From Candidatus Ruminococcus intestinipullorum (GTDB lineage Bacteria > Bacillota > Clostridia > Lachnospirales > Lachnospiraceae), in NCBI GenBank assembly GCA_018883985.1, contig JAHLFA010000059.1:1-64000 (forward strand): 64,000 bases of DNA, given 5' to 3'. The notes below the pieces were generated by a model. That model was not told the origin of the DNA. It did not search any database and saw only the letters and a list, made by a program, of their open reading frames with translations. A program made the translations under genes and the position numbers. The number at the start of each line of letters is the position of its first letter. Within the stretch, counting starts at the first letter, position 1. Positions 28,230 through 38,241 of the stretch are shown here, in pieces.

Positions 28230-29420
28230 ATGAAAATATTGGCAATACATAATTTCCATAGAAAAGGTTCAGCTAGTGGTGATGATCAAGTGTTTAAGAG
28301 TGAAACAGAACTGCTGGAGAGTCATGGAAATCAAGTAATTAAATATACAGTTTCTAACGATGAGTTTGATAACGCTGGGGTAATAGGAAAGCTATCAGCG
28401 ACGTTGGGAATGCTATGGAGTACAAAAAATTATAAAGCTGTTCAGCAGCTAATTGAATCAGAAAAACCAGATATTGTACATATTCATACTTTCTTTCCGT
28501 TGCTCTCGCCGTCCATTCTCTATGCTGCCAAGCGAAGCGGAGTCAAAGTGGTGGCAACATTACATGATACCCGTTTTGTTTGTCCGTGTTCAACATCTTT
28601 ACGTAGAATGGAGTTGTGTAATGAATGCGGCGATGGAAAGTATTTTCGGATGTGCAAGTATGGCTGCTTTAAAAATTCTAGGTTACAGAGTTTTATTGTA
28701 GCTGGAATTTTTACTTATCATCGTATGAGAAAAAGTTTTTATGAGCAGATTGACTGCTATATTTGTTTGAATGAGAATCAGATTCACCTTTTGACTAATA
28801 ATGGATTTGATAAAAACAAGATTGCAAAGAAGTACAATTTTGTACCTGATGTAGAAGCAAATCTCAAAGCAGCTAGGATTGAAGGTTTACCAGAACATTA
28901 CGCGGTTTTCTTTGGTCGAATTGGTGAGGAAAAAGGTATAAGAATTTTGATGAAGATATGGGATGAGCTTTCGGATATTCCGCTAGTTGTCATGGGCAGT
29001 GGCCCGCTCGAAGATGAGTTTAAACAGTGGGCAGAGAAGCACGATAATGTTTACTTTTTAGGATATACACAGCATGATAAATGCCTCTCCATTGTAAAAG
29101 GGGGAGAGTTTGTAGTATTTCCATCTATTTGGTACGAGGGCTGCTCTATGGTTGAAATTGAGACGGAGAGTTTAGGAAGAGGATTGATAGCAACGGATCT
29201 TGGATTCTCAACAGAAGCGATTGAAAATGGAGTAAATGGATATAAAGTAAAACTCGGTGATGTTGAAGAGTTCCGTAAATGTATTACAGAACTATGGAAT
29301 AAATCGGAACTGATTTCTGAAATTGGAAAAAATGCTAGAAGAGATTATGAACGGAAATACAGACCAGAAGATAACTATGAGCAACTGATGGGGATTTATA
29401 AAAAGACAATGGAGCAATGA
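28230..29420 (+). CDS. Glycosyltransferase family 4
   Basis: 'HIHTFFPLLSPSILYAAKRSGVKVVATLHDTRFVCP', 'FGRIGEEKGIRILMKIW', 'VFPSIWYEGCSMVEIE'. Confidence 0.93.
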   Translation: MKILAIHNFHRKGSASGDDQVFKSETELLESHGNQVIKYTVSNDEFDNAGVIGKLSATLGMLWSTKNYKAVQQLIESEKPDIVHIHTFFPLLSPSILYAAKRSGVKVVATLHDTRFVCPCSTSLRRMELCNECGDGKYFRMCKYGCFKNSRLQSFIVAGIFTYHRMRKSFYEQIDCYICLNENQIHLLTNNGFDKNKIAKKYNFVPDVEANLKAARIEGLPEHYAVFFGRIGEEKGIRILMKIWDELSDIPLVVMGSGPLEDEFKQWAEKHDNVYFLGYTQHDKCLSIVKGGEFVVFPSIWYEGCSMVEIETESLGRGLIATDLGFSTEAIENGVNGYKVKLGDVEEFRKCITELWNKSELISEIGKNARRDYERKYRPEDNYEQLMGIYKKTMEQ

Positions 29421-30067
29421 TTATGGATTTGAGGATAAGTACAGCAGATAAACTTACTATTTTATATCGTACAGGAATTAAATTTTTTAGGGGCATGGTA
29501 CGCAGAATCTTCCTAAAAGAAGTACATGGAATGCTTTTGGTGGGGAAGGGTGTGCAGATTTCCCATGGTAAACATATCCGCTGTGGCAAAAATGTTAAGT
29601 TTGAAGACTATTCAGAAATTCATGGATTGTGTTCAGAGGGCTTGAATTTTGGTGATTATGTAACAATAGGCCGAGGGTGTATGATTAGACCGTCCAGTTA
29701 TTATGGTGGCGACTATGGAATTGGCCTAACGATAGGGGAGAGTAGTTCAATTGGCCCTTATGGATATGTGGGATGCTCTGGAAAAATCACTATTGGCAAG
29801 AATGTGATGTTTGGACCTAAATGCAGTCTGTTTGCAGAAAATCACGTGTTTTCTAATACAGAATTAAGTATTAAAAGCCAAGGGGTCAAGCAAAAAGGAA
29901 TTACCGTTGAAGATGACTGCTGGATTGGAAGTAATGTCACAATCCTTGACGGAGTAACAATTGGAAAAGGTTCTGTCATTGGAGCAGGAACACTAGTAAC
30001 TAAGGATATTCCAGCAGGGTCTGTAGTGGTAGATATGAGAAATAAAAAAATAAGAGATAGACGATAG
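29417..30067 (+). CDS. Left-handed beta-helix acyltransferase (hexapeptide repeat)
   Basis: Hexapeptide repeats; 'SLFAENHVFSNTE', 'GITVEDDCWIGSNVTILDGVTIGKGSVIGAGTLVTKDIP'. Confidence 0.92.
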   Translation: MIMDLRISTADKLTILYRTGIKFFRGMVRRIFLKEVHGMLLVGKGVQISHGKHIRCGKNVKFEDYSEIHGLCSEGLNFGDYVTIGRGCMIRPSSYYGGDYGIGLTIGESSSIGPYGYVGCSGKITIGKNVMFGPKCSLFAENHVFSNTELSIKSQGVKQKGITVEDDCWIGSNVTILDGVTIGKGSVIGAGTLVTKDIPAGSVVVDMRNKKIRDRR

Positions 30068-30103
30068 AGTACAACGATAAAGTGGCACTTCATTGGAGGA
30101 AAA

Positions 30104-31240
30104 ATGAGTAGTAACAAAGTAAAAAAAATTTTATATGTCCGGTGTGCACCGTATATATTAAATTTTGATAGCTATAATTTGCAAGAAGTCGGTTTAGGAA
30201 GTGCATTTTGCCGAAGGAATTATGATTTTGATCTTATTTACTATTCTAAAAAGGATAAAAATCAGGAAATCGACATTGGTAATCGTAAATTGACAATCCT
30301 TTGGAGAAAAGGGTTTAAACTGTTAAGAACAGGAATTTACCCGTTTTTGTTAAATATGGAATTTCTCAAACAGTATGACATAATAATCGTCTCAGAATAT
30401 GGACAGTTTATGAGTTATCTGATTGCTAAAAGACACTCAAATGTTTACTTGTACAACGGACCATATTATAATTTATTCAAAATTCCATTTGTCGAACTAA
30501 TATATGACAAACTTTATTGCAAAAAAATCAATAGCAAAATGAAAAAGATTTTCTGTAAAACCCAAATGGCAAAGGAGTTCATAGAAAAGAAAGGTCTAAC
30601 CAATACAATAGTAACGGGAGTGGGACTAGATGTTGCGAAGTTTGCTGCAGAAAAAAGCGTATTGCCAGAAACACAGTACTTAATGGATAAAATGAAGGGA
30701 AAAAGAAACCTACTCTATGTGGGAAGTATTATTCCAAGAAAAAATATTGAATTGATAGTAAAGGCATTTGTGGAATTAAAGAAAGATACTCAGAATTGTG
30801 ATTTGCAGCTAACCTTAATTGGAAAAGGAGATTTTACGTATACACAGAAATGCAAAGAGATAATTCCTGAAAATCTGAAAAAAGACGTGATTTGGTGTAC
30901 ATTTATAAAAAATGCTCAACTTAAGTATATTTACAAAAGTTCATATGCCTTTTTATTACCTTCAGTTCAAGAAATATTTGGAATGGTCTTGTTGGAAGCA
31001 ATGTATTTTGGCCTTCCGGTGATATCAAGCCATAGCGCAGGTGCAGGAACGGTAATTCAGAATAACAGAAATGGATTGATTGTTGAACAATTTAGTGTGA
31101 GTGAATGGAAAGAGGCGATACAAAAGTTACTTGAGGATGAAGAGTTTGCTCGTAACTTGGGAAATGAAGCCCAAAAAACTATTAAGAAAGATTTTATGTG
31201 GGATAATATAGCCGATAAGATGATGAAGTATATGGATTGA
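30104..31240 (+). CDS. Glycosyltransferase family 4
   Basis: 'LLYVGSIIPRKNIELIVKAF', 'LPSVQEIFGMVLLEAMYFGLPVISSHSAGAG'. Confidence 0.92.
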   Translation: MSSNKVKKILYVRCAPYILNFDSYNLQEVGLGSAFCRRNYDFDLIYYSKKDKNQEIDIGNRKLTILWRKGFKLLRTGIYPFLLNMEFLKQYDIIIVSEYGQFMSYLIAKRHSNVYLYNGPYYNLFKIPFVELIYDKLYCKKINSKMKKIFCKTQMAKEFIEKKGLTNTIVTGVGLDVAKFAAEKSVLPETQYLMDKMKGKRNLLYVGSIIPRKNIELIVKAFVELKKDTQNCDLQLTLIGKGDFTYTQKCKEIIPENLKKDVIWCTFIKNAQLKYIYKSSYAFLLPSVQEIFGMVLLEAMYFGLPVISSHSAGAGTVIQNNRNGLIVEQFSVSEWKEAIQKLLEDEEFARNLGNEAQKTIKKDFMWDNIADKMMKYMD

Positions 31241-31253
31241 ACAGAGGAAGAAG

Positions 31254-32162
31254 ATGATGCAGGAGCTAAAGTTTTCATTTTTGATTCTAAATTATAGAAA
31301 TATTGAAGAAACAATTAAGTGTGTTGAGTCCATTCAGAAAGCAGAATATAAAAATTCAACTATTGTAATTGTTGATAATGGTTCTGCTGATGGATCATAC
31401 GAAAGAATTTGTGAGTTATACAGTGGAGCAAAAGACATTCACATTATTAAATCAGAGATAAATTTGGGTTTTTCTGGAGGAAATAATCTGGGCTACGCAT
31501 TTGTTAGAGAAAAAATAAAGCCAGATTTTTTGATTGTGACAAACAACGATGTTTTTTTTCCACAGGTAGATATGCCTAAGCGAATTCAAGAAACCTATGA
31601 GAATACAGGATTTTATGTTTTGGGACCAGATATTTATGTTCGTAAAAGTCATGAACATCAGAGTCCAATAATGTTAACCTTGCCAACTAGGGAGGATGTC
31701 GAAAAGGAACTTCAAATGTATGAATTCTATTTAGAACATCCAGATAAATGGGTGACAAGAAGAAAAATACAAACGATAAAAAATCGCGTGTGCCAGTCCA
31801 ACGATTTTCTAAAATACATTTATAGTAAAATAAAAGGTAAAAAATCTATTGATTACTCTCAAAAATATGTGAATTGTTGTGTGCAGGGTGCATGTATTAT
31901 TGTTTCAAGAAAATTTATTGAAGCAGAAGAAAAAATGTTCACACCGGAGCCGTTTTTGTATTGTGAGGAATTGCTACTTTTCAAGAAATGCGTAGATAAA
32001 CATTATTTGACTGTATATGATCCTTCAATTCAAATATGGCACGAGGATAGCTCTACAATGAAGAAAATTAATTCTAATGCCTTGGAAAAGGCAAAATTCA
32101 CATTAAAACATCATGTGGCGGCGAGAAAGCTTGTATTGCAGGTATATCGGGGGAATAAATAA
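31254..32162 (+). CDS. Glycosyltransferase family 2
   Basis: 'FLILNYRNIEETIKCVESI', 'IVDNGSADGSYE', 'NLGFSGGNNLGY', 'IVTNNDVFF'. Confidence 0.92.
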   Translation: MMQELKFSFLILNYRNIEETIKCVESIQKAEYKNSTIVIVDNGSADGSYERICELYSGAKDIHIIKSEINLGFSGGNNLGYAFVREKIKPDFLIVTNNDVFFPQVDMPKRIQETYENTGFYVLGPDIYVRKSHEHQSPIMLTLPTREDVEKELQMYEFYLEHPDKWVTRRKIQTIKNRVCQSNDFLKYIYSKIKGKKSIDYSQKYVNCCVQGACIIVSRKFIEAEEKMFTPEPFLYCEELLLFKKCVDKHYLTVYDPSIQIWHEDSSTMKKINSNALEKAKFTLKHHVAARKLVLQVYRGNK

Positions 32163-32272
32163 TATATGGGAATTGAACAAAAAGAATTTGTCTATATGAC
32201 AAGGTATTCTTTATATTTGGCAACTATAAATTTATTTCACCGTCGCTTTATAAATTATTTAATGGAGGGTAT

Positions 32273-32930
32273 ATGTATAATTCTTATCGCTTTACTTATG
32301 ATTCTATGCCGATTAAGAAGTTGATATTTAGGGCTATAGTTATTTGTTTGGTTGTAATGTTTTCAATAAAGGCACTGCATTTTCCACAGCAATTTTTTCC
32401 TTTTCATCAAGTGTTATTTAAGGGAGTGCTTAAAACATACTTTATAATTCATGTTTTTGTAATAGCTATAAGCACGATGATGTATACATTTGGTTTTGCA
32501 AAGGATAAGATACGAATCTAAAGGAGTGTTAATAGGTCATTCCATGAGGAATGATTATCCCAATACGGTATTCAATTATAAGTGTTTCAGTAGTTAACAA
32601 ATCAATTTGCGATTTTTCTTTGTATTTCTCTGATGCTTATAAAAATCTATGGTACAGGTGGAACTATCGTTGTTGAACTTAACCACTTGATGATAAGTAG
32701 GTTAAGTAGTATGAGTTATTTTTGGAATACTTATGGGATAAGTTTATTTGGCACATAGATTGTTCGAATAGTGATTTTAAAAGCTTTAAATAGTGGAGAA
32801 CGAGCACATATTCTCGATAATTTTTATATGAACTTATTAGTGAGCTCTGGACTAGTGTTTATAGGTGTGTTTTTATATCTAGTATGTAAGATCTCAAAAA
32901 AATTAGTTGAAGTAGGACACGATCCTGATA
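32273..32930 (+). pseudogene. Fossil O-antigen/capsule polymerase (Wzy-like)
   Basis: N-part ORF 32273-32521 is hydrophobic and Wzy-like; C-part 'LMISRLSSMSYFWNTYGISLFGT*IVRIVILKALNSGERAHILDNFYMNLLVSSGLVFIGVFLYLVCKI' with an internal stop. Confidence 0.6.
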
Positions 32931-33175
32931 GGCGGCATGGCCGCTAAAATTAATAAATTACAAAAAATGCATCCCCAATTCCAAAAGTGTGTTCTATCTA
33001 TTTTGGACAGATTATCTTGTTAAGTAAGGGCCGGCGAAATACCGTATTTTTGGAGTGTTTTATCAATGGTTTTTGAAAAAAGAGGGGGACTTATAAAAGA
33101 GGTTTCTTGGAAGTCGTACAGAATGGGGCTTAAAGATTCCGAGAGTCTATTGTATTAAAATGGAGGAATGAGACA

Positions 33176-34024
33176 GTGATATCAGTTGTCATGGCAACCT
33201 ATAATGGAGAACAATATATTATAGAACAAATAGAGTCCATAGTGAATCAAACAGTTACTGTAGATGAAATCATTATATGCGATGATATGTCTAGTGATAA
33301 AACTGTTGAAATTATTAAAAAATATATTAATGAGAAATGCCTCTCTCAAATCATTAGATTGTATCCAAACAATCAAAACGTTGGATATATTAGAAATTTT
33401 TATAATGGAATAAGCAGAAGCCATGGAGAGTATATCTTCCTAGCAGATCAAGACGATGTATGGGAGGTAAATAAGGTTGAACGAATGATTGCTACAATGC
33501 ACACTTGTAATGCGGAGGTGATTTGTTCAAATTTTAGTTTGATTGATGCGAGTGGAAAAACATATTCCAGAAAGGCAAGAATTCCGGAGTTTGTTCAAAA
33601 TACATCAGAGGAAGTAAGCAAGATTAAATTTATACCATTATTATTTGGTAATGTTTCACAAGGCTGTACGTATTGTTTTACTGAAAAGGTTAGGGATGTG
33701 TATTTGAGTGCAAATTATGATGAGATAATTCATGATTATCAAATTATGCTCATCGGATCTGCTATGGATGGCGCATATTTTCTGAATGAAAAATTGATTC
33801 GATATAGGCTGCATGGAAATAATAATATTGGATTTTCAGAGAAAAAGACGCTCAAGCATATTGACTTTAGATTGAAAGTGAAAAAACCTAAAGTTGCAGG
33901 TTTTATTGATCGTATAAAAAATGAAATAGATGTTCCGCATTATATGATAGCTCAAGCAGTTTTATATCTAAAATTGCCAGTATGGAAAGCAGTGTTTAAC
34001 AGATTCTTTGGGCGAAAGGAGTAA
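33176..34024 (+). CDS. Glycosyltransferase family 2
   Basis: 'ISVVMATYNGEQYIIEQIESIVNQTVTVDEIIICDDMSSDKT', 'FLADQDDVWEVNKVERM'. Confidence 0.94.
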   Translation: MISVVMATYNGEQYIIEQIESIVNQTVTVDEIIICDDMSSDKTVEIIKKYINEKCLSQIIRLYPNNQNVGYIRNFYNGISRSHGEYIFLADQDDVWEVNKVERMIATMHTCNAEVICSNFSLIDASGKTYSRKARIPEFVQNTSEEVSKIKFIPLLFGNVSQGCTYCFTEKVRDVYLSANYDEIIHDYQIMLIGSAMDGAYFLNEKLIRYRLHGNNNIGFSEKKTLKHIDFRLKVKKPKVAGFIDRIKNEIDVPHYMIAQAVLYLKLPVWKAVFNRFFGRKE

Positions 34025-35303
34025 GTCAATGAGCATAACAAAATCTTTTCTGATTGGCCTTGTAGGGATGACATCATCGTGGGCTATAATCAGATTTGGA
34101 AACAATAGCTTGTTTAAGATACTCGTTATATGTATTCTGTTTGTAAATTTAGTTGGATTAAGTATTAAATTTAGAAAAATGAATCTTAATCCATGTTTTT
34201 ATTTGATGTATGGAAGTATGGTAATAACATTTCTATTCACAAATAGTATGACGATAGGGGCGGAATGGGTAAAACAGGAGAATATTCAGTTTTTTTGGAT
34301 GACAGTTTACGCAATATTCTATTTGATAGCCTCTGCATTTTTAGACAAACAAATTGAAATTTATTTTAAGGGCTTCATGTATGGAAGCTTGATACAAATG
34401 GCATGGGTAATCGTTCAGTATATGATATATACAGTGACTGGACTTGATATAAACATGCAACTATTTTCGAAATTATATGGTAGAAGCTATATTAAAGAAG
34501 GGGGATTTGGTGCTTCGGGTCTTGCGTGGCATCCAAGTAATTTAGCGGTACTGCTTGTTATATTATTTTGGGTGTTTGATAGCTGGTATTGGAAATTTAT
34601 TGTACTTGTGACGGCGATACTGAGTAATAACTCTACAGTTATAATTTGTGTGATAACATGCATCGTTGTAAACATTTTTGCAGATAAAAAGGATAAATTC
34701 AGGAGCATTAAAATTGGAAAGAGAACGATTGTAATAACGTTTATTGCTATCTTTGTAATGCTGATACTTTTTATTAAAACTGATTTGTTATTGATTGCTA
34801 GTAACAGAATCTTGTTTATCTATAATAGAATATTTGGTGGATATTATGATGGTGGAAGTACAAATGCGCATATTCGTTATTATACCACGATTCCAAATGT
34901 AATAGCTCGTTATCCATTAACAAAGGTTTTGTTTGGTTTTGGAGAGGGATGCTCAGGGTATGTTATGACAAGTTTATTTGGACAATATAGTAATATCGGT
35001 GCGTGGGCATTGGAATGTGATATTGTTAATATCTTGTGGAATAAAGGATTAGTAGGATTCTTTTTATTCTATGGATGGCTACTTTCTATTGTAAAAAGAG
35101 GGTGGGCAGTCAATCACAAATATGCGTATATAATGTTCGCTATAATAGTGGGAGGAATATTTTATAATATTCAGTACGACTGGGTTATCGTTTTGGAAGT
35201 GATTATTGATATTGCTATTTATAGAAAGATTGATTTGTTTGCTATGAACTATTTTTCTAAAAGAGATAATACGAGATTGTACAGATCTCGCATAAAGTGG
35301 TGA
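34008..35303 (+). CDS. O-antigen ligase/polymerase (Wzy-like) membrane protein
   Basis: ~10 predicted TM segments; large loop and position in an EPS locus. Confidence 0.75.
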   Translation: MGERSKSMSITKSFLIGLVGMTSSWAIIRFGNNSLFKILVICILFVNLVGLSIKFRKMNLNPCFYLMYGSMVITFLFTNSMTIGAEWVKQENIQFFWMTVYAIFYLIASAFLDKQIEIYFKGFMYGSLIQMAWVIVQYMIYTVTGLDINMQLFSKLYGRSYIKEGGFGASGLAWHPSNLAVLLVILFWVFDSWYWKFIVLVTAILSNNSTVIICVITCIVVNIFADKKDKFRSIKIGKRTIVITFIAIFVMLILFIKTDLLLIASNRILFIYNRIFGGYYDGGSTNAHIRYYTTIPNVIARYPLTKVLFGFGEGCSGYVMTSLFGQYSNIGAWALECDIVNILWNKGLVGFFLFYGWLLSIVKRGWAVNHKYAYIMFAIIVGGIFYNIQYDWVIVLEVIIDIAIYRKIDLFAMNYFSKRDNTRLYRSRIKW

Positions 35304-35324
35304 ATCTAGAGGAGAATAAGCTAT

Positions 35325-36491
35325 ATGAAGAAACATATATTGTGCATTAATGCAGATTTACAGTCTACGAATCTGGGTTGTGCAGCGTTGGGATTATCAT
35401 TTGTACAGGTACTTCGTGAAATTGCTAAAAAGGAGAATTTTCATATTGAGATGAGTATTCTTGGATATGGAAAGGGCAAAGAGTATGAGGATGAGTATAT
35501 CTCTATACATGAAACAGTATATTTTGATTTAAAAAATATAAAAGTATGGAAATTTCTAAAAGATAATATTGCAAAGGCGGACTTAATTGTTGATTTTACA
35601 GGTGGAGACAGTTTTACAGATATTTATGGAATGAGAAGATTCTATAGAGAATCTATTGTGAAAAAACTGGCTATACAAAGTAAGGCATATTTTGTACTAG
35701 GCCCTCAGACAATAGGTCCATTTAACAATAGTGTTACTAAGAAAATTGCTGGAAATTTGTTGCTAAAATCTGACTATGTATTTACAAGAGATGAAGTTTC
35801 GAATAATTATGCTAGAAATCTAGGCTGTGACAGTATTTTAACGACGGATGTGGCTTTTATACTGCAACCTACAACAAGTAACTACGAATATTTGAATGAG
35901 TCTACAAAGATAAAAATTGGCATTAATGTGTCTGGACTGATGATGAATGGAGGATACAACTGTAATAATCAATTTGGATTAAAAATGGATTATAAGAAGT
36001 TCATCGACACACTAGTAAGTGAGTGTCTGAAAGCAAATTATGAGGTTCATCTGGTTCCACATGTGCTTCCACTACATTCACCTGCAGAAGACGATTATAA
36101 AGCTTTAGAGCAGATTCATAATGTTTATCCTCAAACTGTACTTGCTCCTAGATTTTCCTCCCCTAAGGAAGCGAAAGAGTACATTGGTTATATGAATTTC
36201 TTCGTTGGATCTAGAATGCATGCAACAATTGGATCCTTTTCCATGGGAGTTCCAACTATACCGGTGGCATACAGCCCTAAATTCTCTAGATTGTTTTCCA
36301 GTGTAGGATATAATAGGGTAATAGACGGAAAAGTTACTAACGAAGTAGATGCCGTTTCTACTATTCTCGATTCTATTGCTCAAAGAGAAGATATAAAAAA
36401 GGAAATACAAGTGTCTTTGAATGTTATTAAAAGCAGAAACAAGGATTTTGTGGAAAAGATTCGAGATATATTGAATAATTCAGCGAGATGA
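35325..36491 (+). CDS. Polysaccharide pyruvyl transferase family protein (CsaB/WcaK-like)
   Basis: 'DFTGGDSFTDIYG', 'LGPQTIGPFNN', 'TRDEVSNNYARNLG', 'FFVGSRMHATIGSFSMGVPTIPVAYSPKF'. Confidence 0.9.
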   Translation: MKKHILCINADLQSTNLGCAALGLSFVQVLREIAKKENFHIEMSILGYGKGKEYEDEYISIHETVYFDLKNIKVWKFLKDNIAKADLIVDFTGGDSFTDIYGMRRFYRESIVKKLAIQSKAYFVLGPQTIGPFNNSVTKKIAGNLLLKSDYVFTRDEVSNNYARNLGCDSILTTDVAFILQPTTSNYEYLNESTKIKIGINVSGLMMNGGYNCNNQFGLKMDYKKFIDTLVSECLKANYEVHLVPHVLPLHSPAEDDYKALEQIHNVYPQTVLAPRFSSPKEAKEYIGYMNFFVGSRMHATIGSFSMGVPTIPVAYSPKFSRLFSSVGYNRVIDGKVTNEVDAVSTILDSIAQREDIKKEIQVSLNVIKSRNKDFVEKIRDILNNSAR

Positions 36492-36513
36492 ATAAGAAAA
36501 AGGAGGAAAGCAT

Positions 36514-38208
36514 ATGATTGACAACAAGAAAAACATACAGCTTCTTGTAGAATGCTTAAAGGAGCATTCTATTCGAAATATTGTGATAAGTCCTGGTGGA
36601 ACTAATATTGCTTTTGTTAAGGAAGTGCAGGATGATCCTTTTTTCCATTGTTTTTCTGTAGTTGATGAGAGGAGTGCTATGTATTTTGCAATCGGATTGT
36701 ATCTCCAAACAGGAGAAGTCATTGTAACGTCATGTACAAGTGCGCAGGCAACTAGAAATTATGTTCCAGGCTTAACAGAGGCATATTATAAAAAAGTTCC
36801 AATCTTAGCGATTACGATGAGTAAACATCCTCGCTTTACTTATCAAGAGTATATGCAAGCACCAGATCAGAGCTCACTCCCGAATGATTGTATTAAAAGT
36901 TCGTATAGCCTGCCAATTATATCCGAAAATGATGATGTGATACACAGTATTCGATTGATTAATGAAGCTATTTTGGAAACTACACATCGTGGTTGTGGGC
37001 CAGTACAATTGTGCATTCCGTGGCTTGACTTTCCATTAAGTGCCATTACACCACGAAATCGTTGCATAAAAAGGTACACTATGGAAGAACCATGGGATGT
37101 TTTGTTGAAAAATAAGAGAGTATTAATTTGCATTGGGGAGCATATGCGGTTCGGAGAAAGAGAAAGGAGTGCCCTCGAAAAGTTTTGCGAATGTTATAAT
37201 TGTGCAGTTTATACAAACCATTTGTCTAACTATAGTGGAAAATATTCTTTCGAGGGGAACCTTTTATTTACAACGATTAGTGTTGAAAGATTTAAAACGG
37301 AAATTCGTCCAGACGTTTTAATTACTATTGGTGGACAGACAGGAGATTATCCATTCTATAGACTTTTTTCAAAGCTCGAACTTGGAGAAATTGAGCATTG
37401 GAGGGTTGACTACAATGGTCATGTGACGGATACATATGATAAGTTGACAAAAATATTTGAATGTACAGAAGCAACTTTCTTTGAAAAGCTGACTATAGCT
37501 GAATTAGATACGCATGAATATTATGAGAAGATTAACAGTTGTATTATGTATAACCTGGAAGTAGAGATTCCGTTTTCTAACGCATATGCAGCTAGGAAAC
37601 TGACAAAAATTATTCCTCAAAATAGTATAGTTCAGTTTTCGATATTGAATAGCTTACGGGTTTGGAACTTGTTCCATTTTGAAAACCAAGTTGAATGTTA
37701 TTCTAATGTTGGTGCATTTGGAATTGATGGGGGAATGTCGACACTAATTGGACAGAGCATGGTCACAAGTGAATTGTGCTTTATGATAATTGGTGATCTT
37801 GCTTTTTTTTACGATATGAATTCTTTAGGAATTAGAGGACTAAAGAGCAATATTCGAGTTCTTCTTGTAAATAACAATGGAGGGGTAGAATTTAAATTAG
37901 GCAAAGTTGACTCTAAAGATGTGGACAGATATATTGCAGCCGGTAATCACTTTAAGAATGCGAAAGGTTGGGCTGAAACGTGTGGATTTGAGTATTTAAG
38001 AGCACAAACAGAAAAAGAATTTGATAGTGCTATAGAAAAGTTTGTTAGCCTAAATGATAAACCGATTGTTCTAGAATTGTTTGTTTCTGATACTGATGAT
38101 GCAACAGCCTATAATAAGCTAGTAACAACTAATACAGAAGGAGCAGCATTCAATCAGTTCAAAGACAATATGAAAGTTTCTGTAAAGAAGTTGTTTGGAA
38201 GAATTTGA
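36514..38208 (+). CDS. MenD-like thiamine-pyrophosphate-dependent enzyme of the EPS locus
   Basis: 'IVISPGGTNIAFVKEVQDDPFFHCFSVVDERSAMYFAIGL' parallels the MenD N-terminus; TPP motif 'IGDLAFFYDMNSLGIRGLKSNIRVLLVNNNGGVEFKL'. Confidence 0.85.
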   Translation: MIDNKKNIQLLVECLKEHSIRNIVISPGGTNIAFVKEVQDDPFFHCFSVVDERSAMYFAIGLYLQTGEVIVTSCTSAQATRNYVPGLTEAYYKKVPILAITMSKHPRFTYQEYMQAPDQSSLPNDCIKSSYSLPIISENDDVIHSIRLINEAILETTHRGCGPVQLCIPWLDFPLSAITPRNRCIKRYTMEEPWDVLLKNKRVLICIGEHMRFGERERSALEKFCECYNCAVYTNHLSNYSGKYSFEGNLLFTTISVERFKTEIRPDVLITIGGQTGDYPFYRLFSKLELGEIEHWRVDYNGHVTDTYDKLTKIFECTEATFFEKLTIAELDTHEYYEKINSCIMYNLEVEIPFSNAYAARKLTKIIPQNSIVQFSILNSLRVWNLFHFENQVECYSNVGAFGIDGGMSTLIGQSMVTSELCFMIIGDLAFFYDMNSLGIRGLKSNIRVLLVNNNGGVEFKLGKVDSKDVDRYIAAGNHFKNAKGWAETCGFEYLRAQTEKEFDSAIEKFVSLNDKPIVLELFVSDTDDATAYNKLVTTNTEGAAFNQFKDNMKVSVKKLFGRI

Positions 38209-38241
38209 TAAAGTTTCGTGCGAAAGGAGTACGATTGTTTA

